Shown: piece by piece, positions 33,491-40,680 of the stretch
Numbering within the stretch: the stretch's first letter is position 1
Layout: each line of letters starts with the position of its first letter
DNA from: Polaribacter sp. IC073
GTDB lineage: Bacteria; Bacteroidota; Bacteroidia; Flavobacteriales; Flavobacteriaceae
NCBI RefSeq assembly: GCF_007997075.1
Contig: NZ_VORS01000005.1
Span: 62,001-126,000 of the forward strand
Length of the DNA stretch: 64,000 bases
Direction of reading: 5' to 3'
Notes under the pieces: model-generated
Database searches by the model: none
What the model was told of the DNA's origin: nothing
Seen by the model: only the letters and a program-made list of their open reading frames with translations
Translations under genes and position numbers: made by a program

Positions 33491-35791
33491 TTGAAGAAAA
33501 AATTAAAATATATCACTATTTTATCCATTTTATGCGTGTTTTTTTACTCTTGTAGTATTCAAAAAGACATCCCAGAAGATGAGCGTTTGTACACGGGAGC
33601 TAAAATTGAAGTGGAAGTAGATTCCGCTGTTAAAAATGCAAGTAAATTAAAAGAAGATTTAAGAACTGTTTTAAGACCAGCGCCCAATTCTAAGTTTTTA
33701 GGCAGTTATTTGGGGTTGTATTTCTATTATAAAAATCAAAAAGAGAATCCGAATTTTATAAACAAGTGGCTGTATAAAAAAATTGGAGAAAAGCCTGTTT
33801 ATCAATCAGATGTAGATGCGTTAGAAGTAGAAGAGATTCTAAGAAACAGGTTAGAAAACTACGGTTTTTTCTACAGTACCGCAACTTCTACATTTATAGA
33901 AAAAGAGAAAAAAGCTTCTGTAAGTTACCGCTTAAAAGTTCCTGCGCCTTATAAAATGGCAAACTATAAAATAGACAGTATGGTTTTACCAATTTATACA
34001 GCAATCAAAGAACTTACAAAAGAGACTCCTTTTCCTGAAAATATGCGATTTGATTTGGCTAATTTAAAGTTAGAACGACAGCGGTTAGATTTAGAGTTAA
34101 AAAAGAAAGGATATTATAACTTCAATCCTAGTTTTTTAATTTTTGAAGCAGATACCAATCAATATAAGAATAAAAAATTCGATCTTTTTTTAAAGTTGAA
34201 AGCAAAAGTGCCAAAGATAGCAACGATACCTTATCAAATTAAAAAAATAAATGTATATCCAGACTTCAATTTAAAAGATTCTTTGAAAGTAAAAGAGGTT
34301 CGGTACAAAAACAAAAGTTACTATCAAGACTCTCTTTTCTTTAAACCAAAATATTTAGACGATTTTATTACAATTAAAGAAGGTGATTTATACAACCCAA
34401 ATACGTCTAAAAATACAGCAAGACGCTTGTCTTCTATAGGTGCTTACAAGTATGTTAATATTCAATATAAAGAATTAGACTCTTTACAAACAGGCCGTTT
34501 GGGTGTTTTAGAGGCAAACATTTTTTTATCGCCCTTAACAAAGCGTGCTGTTCGAGCAGAATTGCAGGCAGTTACAAAATCTAATAATTTTGCAGGTCCT
34601 AAACTGGCATTAACGTACAGTAATAGAAATGTATTTAATGGAGGAGAAACCTTAAATATAAGTACAAATATTGGTTATGAAACCCAAATTTCTGGCGGAG
34701 AAAATTCTGGATTAAGCAGTTTAGAATTGGGTTTAAAATCAGAATTAATTTTTCCAAGAGTTATTGCACCTTTTACTTTTAATGAAGATTTTTTCGAATA
34801 TTCAATTCCGAAGACAAAAACAAGTTTGGGTATTACGTATTTAGATAGAAGTAAATTGTACACACTTTTATCTGGTAGCGCTCTTTTTGGATATGTTTGG
34901 AACGCTAATAAATACACTACTTATGAGTTAAACCCTATTTCTGTAAATTATACTAGTTTGTCTAATACAACAGAAGAGTTTCAACAAATATTAGCAGAAA
35001 ATTCATTCTTAAAGAGAAGTTTTGAGCAGCAATTTATAAGCGGATTAACATTTTCTTTTACTTATAATGAAATGCTAAATTCAAGTAAAACACATCAATT
35101 TTATATAAATTCTACGCTAGATATTGCCGGTAATTCTATTAGTTTATTCGGAAAAGAAGAAACAGCAGGAGCACCAAAAAAGTTTTTAGGACTGCAATAT
35201 GCACAGTATGCAAAAGCAGATTTTGATGCGAGGTATCATTATAATTTTGGTAGAAATAACGAAAAAACAATTGCCACAAGATTATTTGCTGGTTACGGTT
35301 TGGCGTATGGTAATTCTGATGTTGTTCCGTTTGTTAAACAATATTTTTCTGGAGGTCCTTATAGTGTTAGAGCCTTTAGCACTCGTTCTTTAGGACCGGG
35401 AACTTACAACGAAAACAGCGCAACAGCGCAACCAAGTAGTACTGGTAATTTTTTCGATAAAACGGGTAACATTCGTTTAGAAGGGAATGTAGAATATCGA
35501 TTCCCGCTATATTCTTTCTTTAAAGGTGCTGTTTTTGCGGATGCAGGAAATGTTTGGAATTCAGAATCAAATCCAGATTTTGGAAATGAAGGAAAAGATA
35601 AATTCACTTCTAATTTTATAAATGAATTAGGTATAGGTGCAGGTGTTGGTTTGCGAGTAGATGTACAAGGTTTTGTAATTCGTTTCGATTTGGCAGCTCC
35701 TTTTCATGATCCGTCATTGGAAGAAGAAAAAAGATGGAATTTTAGAGTGGATGCACCTGTTTTTAACTTTGCAATTGGGTATTCATTTTAA
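33491..35791 (+). CDS. tamL: TamL-type BamA/TamA-family outer membrane lipoprotein
   Basis: The 766-residue protein has a lipobox (FFYSCSIQKD, Cys21), POTRA-like segments over about 30-340 and a C-terminal Omp85 barrel with the conserved YFSGGPYSVRAFSTRSLGPGTY and a barrel end FNFAIGYSF. Bacteroidota use such a lipidated TamA homologue (TamL) with TamB. The start codon must be TTG at 33491, because no in-frame ATG precedes the signal peptide. It is 3 nt from the tamB stop, so both come from one transcript. An assembly role for outer membrane proteins or lipids is inferred from the family. Confidence 0.9.
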   Translation: MKKKLKYITILSILCVFFYSCSIQKDIPEDERLYTGAKIEVEVDSAVKNASKLKEDLRTVLRPAPNSKFLGSYLGLYFYYKNQKENPNFINKWLYKKIGEKPVYQSDVDALEVEEILRNRLENYGFFYSTATSTFIEKEKKASVSYRLKVPAPYKMANYKIDSMVLPIYTAIKELTKETPFPENMRFDLANLKLERQRLDLELKKKGYYNFNPSFLIFEADTNQYKNKKFDLFLKLKAKVPKIATIPYQIKKINVYPDFNLKDSLKVKEVRYKNKSYYQDSLFFKPKYLDDFITIKEGDLYNPNTSKNTARRLSSIGAYKYVNIQYKELDSLQTGRLGVLEANIFLSPLTKRAVRAELQAVTKSNNFAGPKLALTYSNRNVFNGGETLNISTNIGYETQISGGENSGLSSLELGLKSELIFPRVIAPFTFNEDFFEYSIPKTKTSLGITYLDRSKLYTLLSGSALFGYVWNANKYTTYELNPISVNYTSLSNTTEEFQQILAENSFLKRSFEQQFISGLTFSFTYNEMLNSSKTHQFYINSTLDIAGNSISLFGKEETAGAPKKFLGLQYAQYAKADFDARYHYNFGRNNEKTIATRLFAGYGLAYGNSDVVPFVKQYFSGGPYSVRAFSTRSLGPGTYNENSATAQPSSTGNFFDKTGNIRLEGNVEYRFPLYSFFKGAVFADAGNVWNSESNPDFGNEGKDKFTSNFINELGIGAGVGLRVDVQGFVIRFDLAAPFHDPSLEEEKRWNFRVDAPVFNFAIGYSF

Positions 35792-35798
35792 TGAGAAG

Positions 35799-36485
35799 TT
35801 AAAAGCCATGTATAATTTTGTCTAAGGCAGCTTCATCTAAAATTTTTATCTCTTTTCCTTTAAATTCAATAATTTTATTTTTTTTGAATTCTGATAATAA
35901 ACGGATTGCAGATTCTGTAGCTGTACCAATAATATTTGCAATGTCTTCTCTAGAAAGCTGTATGTTTATATTGCCTTCGCTATCTGTGTCGAATTTAGAG
36001 TGCAAGTGTAAAAGGGTTTCTGCCAAACGTTGTTTTACCGTTTTTTGAGCCATATCTACAATTAAGTTGTCTGCACTTTTAAGAGAAGTTGCCATGTCTT
36101 TTAAAACACTCATGGTAAAAGCGTTGTTCTTTTCTAGATCTCTAATAATTTCTTCCTTCGGAATAAAACAAACCTCCATGTCATTTAAAGCGACCGCCTT
36201 CAAATTAGAAATTTCTTCAGAAACTAAACTTCTTTCCCCTATTATATTTCCTTTTTGTACCAGACTAATAATTTGGTTTCTACCATTCTCACTCATTTTA
36301 GAAACTTTACAAACCCCATCTTTTATACAAAAAACGCCGTTTAAATGTTCTCCTTCCTCAAATAAAACTTCCCCTTTTTTTATTATTTTGGTTGTTTTAC
36401 AAGCAGACATTCTTACCAACTCTTCTTTAGAAAGATGCTTTAGAGAATTAAATTGACGAACAATACACTGCTCACATTTGCTCAT
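35799..36485 (-). CDS. FNR/CRP-family regulator of microaerobic respiration
   Basis: The ATG at 36485 (MSKCEQC, 228 residues) is preferred to an in-frame start at 36539 that would add 18 hydrophobic residues and overlap the regulator's own promoter. The cNMP-type sensor domain is followed by an HTH with TATESAIRLLSEFK, in which Glu191 and Arg195 match DNA-contacting residues of FNR. Cys4 and Cys7 align with FNR Cys20 and Cys23, and Cys106 in EVCFIPKEE aligns with Cys122. The equivalent of Cys29 is Asn13, so the Fe-S site, if any, needs another ligand (Cys29 of this protein is a candidate). It is divergent from ccoI-hemN. Confidence 0.88.
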   Translation of the reverse strand: MSKCEQCIVRQFNSLKHLSKEELVRMSACKTTKIIKKGEVLFEEGEHLNGVFCIKDGVCKVSKMSENGRNQIISLVQKGNIIGERSLVSEEISNLKAVALNDMEVCFIPKEEIIRDLEKNNAFTMSVLKDMATSLKSADNLIVDMAQKTVKQRLAETLLHLHSKFDTDSEGNINIQLSREDIANIIGTATESAIRLLSEFKKNKIIEFKGKEIKILDEAALDKIIHGF

Positions 36486-36509
36486 AGTAAAGAAGTTTTT
36501 AATAAAAAT

Positions 36510-36517
36510 CAAAGATA
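36510..36517 (-). promoter_or_regulatory. -7 promoter element TATCTTTG for the FNR-type gene
   Basis: On the minus strand, TATCTTTG (plus-strand CAAAGATA) fits TAnnTTTG and lies 24 nt before the start codon at 36485. The FNR-type box at 36526-36539 covers the -33 region of this promoter, which would suit repression of the gene by its own product. Confidence 0.5.
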
Positions 36518-36525
36518 TCGAAAAG

Positions 36526-36539
36526 CTGACAAATATCAT
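36526..36539. promoter_or_regulatory. FNR-type box CTGACAAATATCAT upstream of ccoI
   Basis: The core TGA-N6-TCA matches the FNR consensus TTGAT-N4-ATCAA. Its centre is 29.5 nt upstream of the first base of a -7-like element GAAATTTG (36562-36569), the same spacing as at ccoS. This corresponds to an activator position near -42. Confidence 0.65.
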
Positions 36540-36561
36540 ATTTTAAAACAAACTCTTATTG

Positions 36562-36569
36562 GAAATTTG
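36562..36569 (+). promoter_or_regulatory. -7-like element GAAATTTG for ccoI-hemN
   Basis: It differs from TAnnTTTG only at the first base, as expected of a promoter that depends on an activator. It lies 20 nt before the ccoI ATG at 36590. Confidence 0.45.
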
Positions 36570-36589
36570 CAAAAGGCAAAAGAGTAAAT

Positions 36590-38965
36590 ATGAAATCTAC
36601 ACAATGTTATCACTGTGGCGATTCTTGTGAAGATAGTATAATTAATTTTGATGAAAAAAATTTCTGTTGCAACGGTTGTAAAACGGTTTATGAGATTTTT
36701 TCAGAGAATAATTTAACTAGTTATTACAATTTTCAAGACAACCCAGGAGCAATTCCAACCAAAATTGAAGGAAAATACGATTTTTTAGACAATAAAGAGA
36801 TTGCAGCAAAACTATTAGATTTTTCTGATGGTAGCATGCAAATCGCAACACTTTACATTCCTCATATTCATTGTAGTTCTTGTATTTGGGTATTAGAAAA
36901 CCTACATAAATTAAATTCAAATATTGTATCATCTCAAGTAGATTTTCCAAAGAAAAAAGTTAGAGTTACTTATAACTTTAATGAAACCTCATTAAAAGAA
37001 ATTGTGCTTCTTTTAAGTGCTATTGGCTACGAACCTTATATTACTTTAGAAGATTATGACGCAGGAAAAAAAGCAGTAGACAGAAGTTTAATTTACAAAT
37101 TAGGTATTGCAGGTTTTGCGTTTGGTAATGTTATGTTTCTCTCGTTTCCAGAATATTTTGAAGTAGATGGTTATTGGATAGAAGAGTATAAGAATATCTT
37201 TAGATGGTTGATGTTTTTCTTCTCGTTACCAGTTGTTTTTTATGCAGGTAGTGGCTATTTTATTTCAGCTTACAAAGGGTTGCGTTCTAAAATTTTAAAT
37301 ATTGATGTTCCTATTGCTTTGGGAATTTTTGTCTTATTTGTTCGAAGTTCTGTAGAGATTATTTTCGATTTAGGAACTGGTTTTTTTGATAGTTTAACTG
37401 GTTTGGTTTTCTTTCTTTTATTAGGGAAGTTTTTTCAACAGAAAACCTATAATTTTTTATCTTTTGAACGCGATTATAAGTCGTATTTTCCAATTGCAGT
37501 TACCCGAATTTTATCGAACAATAAAGAAGAAAATGTTCCTATTTATGATATCGAAAAAGGAGACCGATTATTAATTAGAAATCAAGAATTAATACCTGTA
37601 GATGGTATTTTAATCAACGGAAATGCAGAAATAGATTATAGCTTTGTAACAGGAGAAGCAGTACCTGTTGCAAAAAAATCTGGAGACAAACTTTTTGCTG
37701 GTGGAAAACAACTTTCTGGAATCTTAGAAATGGAAGTTTTAGCTTCTGTATCTCAAAGCTATTTAACACAATTATGGAGCAACGAAGTGTTTCAAAAAGA
37801 GAACAAATCTCCCTTTAAAACCATTACAGACAGCATTAGTAAAAACTTTACAATTTTTGTCTTATCAATTGCTTTTATAGCGACTTCTTTTTGGCTATTT
37901 TTTGATGCAAGCAAAGCATTAAATGTGTTTACAGCAGTTTTAATTATTGCTTGTCCGTGTGCAATTGCACTAGCTGCACCTTTTGCTTTAGGCAATATGT
38001 TGCGCATTTTTGGGAAAGAGAAATTCTATTTAAAAAACGCAACCGTTGTAGAACAATTAGCAGAAATAGACACTATTATTTTTGACAAGACAGGAACACT
38101 AACCACACATAAAGAAAATACCATTTCTTATGATGGAGTTGAATTAAATCAGCAAGAAAAAAGTATTTTAAAAAGTTCTTTAAGAGCCTCGAACCATCCG
38201 TTAAGTAGAACATTATATAGCACTTTTAAGGATGTTGATGTTTTATCCATTTCCGATTATAAAGAAATTGTTGGTAAAGGAATAGAGGTTACCTATAATG
38301 AAACAAGTTTAAAATTAGGTGCTGCTAATTTTGTAAAAAATAATGAAGAAAAGGCAACTTTAGATACTTCTGTTTATATTAGTTTTAATGATGAATACAA
38401 AGGGAAGTTCACGTTTAAAAACTCATATAGAAAAGGTGTAAAATCATTATTTAGCTCTTTAAAAAAGGATTTCGATTTAGCTGTTGTTTCTGGCGATAAT
38501 GAAGGGGAAAGAGTTTTTTTACAAGAAAATTTGCCGGAAGGAACAGCGCTGTTATTCAATCAAAAACCAGAAGATAAATTAGAGTTTGTTGCAAAACTTC
38601 AAAAAGAGCACAAAAAAGTTGTTATGATTGGCGATGGATTAAATGATGCGGGTGCTTTGGCACAAAGTGATGTTGGTATTGCGTTGTCAGAAAATATCAA
38701 TGTTTTTTCGCCTGCTTGTGACGGAATTTTAGACGCCTCAAAATTTAGTAAAATAGGAATGTATATACATGCTTCAAAAAAAGCGATTCAGATTATAAAA
38801 TACAGTTTTATACTGTCTCTATGTTACAATGTAATCGGACTTTATTTTGCCGTCACAGGGCAGTTAATTCCTGTTATGGCAGCAATTTTAATGCCTTTAA
38901 GTTCTATTAGTATCGTCGTTTTTACAACAGTTTCCACAAATATATTAGGAAGAAAAATTAAATAG
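36590..38965 (+). CDS. ccoI: Cu+-exporting P1B-type ATPase for cbb3 oxidase maturation
   Basis: CcoI/FixI moves copper for the cbb3 oxidase active site. The 791-residue protein starts with a Cys-rich metal-binding domain (CYHCGDSC...NFCCNGCKTVYE). An HMA-like domain follows with HCSSCIWVLENLH. The transmembrane CPC motif IIACPCAIALAAP lies near residues 451-463, the phosphorylation site DKTGT near residue 498, and the hinge GDGLNDAGALAQSDVGIAL near the end. The N-terminal Cys-rich domain separates CcoI from CopA. It starts the unit ccoI-hemN under an FNR-type box. Confidence 0.94.
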   Translation: MKSTQCYHCGDSCEDSIINFDEKNFCCNGCKTVYEIFSENNLTSYYNFQDNPGAIPTKIEGKYDFLDNKEIAAKLLDFSDGSMQIATLYIPHIHCSSCIWVLENLHKLNSNIVSSQVDFPKKKVRVTYNFNETSLKEIVLLLSAIGYEPYITLEDYDAGKKAVDRSLIYKLGIAGFAFGNVMFLSFPEYFEVDGYWIEEYKNIFRWLMFFFSLPVVFYAGSGYFISAYKGLRSKILNIDVPIALGIFVLFVRSSVEIIFDLGTGFFDSLTGLVFFLLLGKFFQQKTYNFLSFERDYKSYFPIAVTRILSNNKEENVPIYDIEKGDRLLIRNQELIPVDGILINGNAEIDYSFVTGEAVPVAKKSGDKLFAGGKQLSGILEMEVLASVSQSYLTQLWSNEVFQKENKSPFKTITDSISKNFTIFVLSIAFIATSFWLFFDASKALNVFTAVLIIACPCAIALAAPFALGNMLRIFGKEKFYLKNATVVEQLAEIDTIIFDKTGTLTTHKENTISYDGVELNQQEKSILKSSLRASNHPLSRTLYSTFKDVDVLSISDYKEIVGKGIEVTYNETSLKLGAANFVKNNEEKATLDTSVYISFNDEYKGKFTFKNSYRKGVKSLFSSLKKDFDLAVVSGDNEGERVFLQENLPEGTALLFNQKPEDKLEFVAKLQKEHKKVVMIGDGLNDAGALAQSDVGIALSENINVFSPACDGILDASKFSKIGMYIHASKKAIQIIKYSFILSLCYNVIGLYFAVTGQLIPVMAAILMPLSSISIVVFTTVSTNILGRKIK

Positions 38966-38967
38966 TT

Positions 38968-40338
38968 ATGAAAAAATCTCTAATACAGAAATACAACATT
39001 CCAGGACCAAGATATACCAGTTATCCAACAGTACCTTATTGGAACAAAGAAGGAATTGACAAGCAAGATTGGATTGTGTCTTTTCAAACATCATTTAAAG
39101 AAACCAATGCATCCGAAGGAATTAGTGTTTACATTCATTTGCCTTTTTGTGAGAGTTTGTGTACGTTTTGTGCTTGCCATAAACACATTACAAAGCGCCA
39201 TGAAGTAGAAGAAGAGTATATAGAAACGGTTCTTAAAGAATGGGAATTATATGTTGCTTTGGTAGATGAAACACCCGTTGTTAAAGAATTACATTTAGGA
39301 GGTGGAACGCCAACTTTTTTCTCAAAAGAAAACCTAAAATATTTAATGGATGGTATTTTTAAGATTGCTAAAAAACATTCAGCATCTGAATTTAGTTTTG
39401 AAGGACACCCAAGCAATACCACCAAAGAACAATTACAAACCCTATTTAATGAAGGTTTTACAAGAGTTAGTTTTGGTGTGCAAGATTACAATGAAAAAGT
39501 ACAAAAAGCCATCCATAGAATTCAACCTTTTTCTGAAGTTGAGCAAGTAACAAAGTGGTCTCGAGAAATTGGGTACACTTCTGTGAGTCATGATTTAATT
39601 TTCGGATTGCCACATCAAACCAAAGAAAACGTAATTGATACCATTAATAAGACCAAAGAATTACAGCCAGACCGTATTTCATTCTACAGTTACGCACACG
39701 TTCCTTGGGTAAAAGGTGTCGGGCAAAGAGGTTTTAATGAAGATGATTTACCAAAGAATGATGAAAAAAGAGCATTGTATGAAATAGGAAAAGAACTTTT
39801 TGCAGCATTAGGCTATGTAGAAATAGGAATGGATCATTTTGCATTAAAGACCGATAGTTTGTATAAAGCAACCATTAATAAAACAATACATAGGAATTTT
39901 ATGGGCTACACAGCCAACAAAACGAAGCTAATGATTGGTTTAGGAATGTCTGCAATTTCAGATTCTTGGTATGCTTTTGCACAGAATGTAAAGACGGTAA
40001 AAGAGTATCAAAAAATTGTAAATGAAGGAGAAATTCCAATTTTTAGAGGACATTTATTATCCGAAGAAGACCTAATTATTAGAAAACATATCTTAAATAT
40101 GATGTGCCATTTTACGACCTCTTGGAAAGAAAGTGCTATGAAAATTAAGAATGTAGAAATGCATTTAGCGCTGTTAGAAGAGATGGAGCAAGATGGTTTA
40201 GTTCAAATTGATAGAAAATTAAAATCTTTGTCCATACCAGAAAGTGCAAGACCTTATGTTCGAAATATTTGTATGGCGTTTGATGTCCATTTATTAGAGA
40301 ACAAACCAAAAACACAATTATTTTCGATGACGATATAA
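38968..40338 (+). CDS. hemN: Oxygen-independent coproporphyrinogen III oxidase
   Basis: HemN is a radical SAM enzyme that makes protoporphyrinogen IX without oxygen, so haem can be made when oxygen is low. The 456-residue sequence opens with IQKYNIPGPRYTSYPTVPYW and has the cluster motif CESLCTFCAC (CX3CX2CXC) near residues 61-70, diagnostic of true HemN rather than HemW. The glycine-rich LHLGGGTPTFFS follows. It lies 2 nt after ccoI, so both genes are controlled together. Confidence 0.95.
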   Translation: MKKSLIQKYNIPGPRYTSYPTVPYWNKEGIDKQDWIVSFQTSFKETNASEGISVYIHLPFCESLCTFCACHKHITKRHEVEEEYIETVLKEWELYVALVDETPVVKELHLGGGTPTFFSKENLKYLMDGIFKIAKKHSASEFSFEGHPSNTTKEQLQTLFNEGFTRVSFGVQDYNEKVQKAIHRIQPFSEVEQVTKWSREIGYTSVSHDLIFGLPHQTKENVIDTINKTKELQPDRISFYSYAHVPWVKGVGQRGFNEDDLPKNDEKRALYEIGKELFAALGYVEIGMDHFALKTDSLYKATINKTIHRNFMGYTANKTKLMIGLGMSAISDSWYAFAQNVKTVKEYQKIVNEGEIPIFRGHLLSEEDLIIRKHILNMMCHFTTSWKESAMKIKNVEMHLALLEEMEQDGLVQIDRKLKSLSIPESARPYVRNICMAFDVHLLENKPKTQLFSMTI

Positions 40339-40348
40339 CCAAAGAACT

Positions 40349-40368
40349 CCTTAAAGTTCCCTTTAAGG
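40349..40368. terminator. Weak hairpin after hemN
   Basis: CCTTAAAG (40349-40356) and CTTTAAGG (40361-40368) form an 8-bp stem with a TTCC loop, but no long T tail follows. It may slow or end ccoI-hemN transcription. Confidence 0.35.
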
Positions 40369-40426
40369 TTGCTATAAATTTTACTTCCTGAGAAAAACAG
40401 GAATATTTTAACAAGATTCTAAGAAT

Positions 40427-40440
40427 ATGATAAATGTCAT
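40427..40440. promoter_or_regulatory. FNR-type box ATGATAAATGTCAT upstream of ccoS
   Basis: The 14-mer is a near-palindrome with the TGA-N6-TCA core. Its centre is 29.5 nt before the -7 element TAATTTTG (40463-40470), i.e. about -42 from the likely start of transcription, which is the class II activator position. Confidence 0.68.
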
Positions 40441-40462
40441 ATTTTAATAAAACGAACATTAT

Positions 40463-40470
40463 TAATTTTG
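40463..40470 (+). promoter_or_regulatory. -7 element TAATTTTG for the cco structural operon
   Basis: It fits TAnnTTTG and lies 23 nt before the ccoS ATG at 40494. No TTTG is seen at -33; an FNR-type box sits just upstream instead. Confidence 0.55.
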
Positions 40471-40493
40471 AAGCATCAATTATCAGGCAAGAT

Positions 40494-40670
40494 ATGAGCG
40501 TAATATATTTACTACTTACTCTAAGTATTTTAGTGGCATTAATCTTTTTTATAGCCTTTATTTATTCAGTTAAAAAAGGGCAATTTGACGATTCTTATAC
40601 GCCATCTGTTCGCATGCTGTTTGATGATGAATTAGTTACCGAGAAACAAGAAAAATCAACTTTAGACTAA
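40494..40670 (+). CDS. ccoS: cbb3-type oxidase assembly protein CcoS
   Basis: The 58-residue protein MSVIYLLLTLSILVALIFFI... has one transmembrane helix, then the conserved motif KKGQFDDSYTPSVRMLFDDE, which is the CcoS signature. CcoS is needed to insert cofactors into the oxidase. The ATG at 40494 is chosen because an upstream in-frame start (40434) lies inside the FNR-type box and the -7 element. It leads the operon, 10 nt before ccoNO; in Proteobacteria ccoS is usually at the end of ccoGHIS. Confidence 0.92.
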   Translation: MSVIYLLLTLSILVALIFFIAFIYSVKKGQFDDSYTPSVRMLFDDELVTEKQEKSTLD

Positions 40671-40680
40671 ATTTTATATT

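Noticed and set aside
36067-36456. Open frame antisense to the FNR-type regulator
   Set aside because: It covers the conserved sensor domain of the real gene and has no family resemblance.
40349-40368. Hairpin after hemN as an oxygen-responsive RNA element
   Set aside because: The 8-bp stem is short with no conserved loop; a weak transcript end is the simpler reading.
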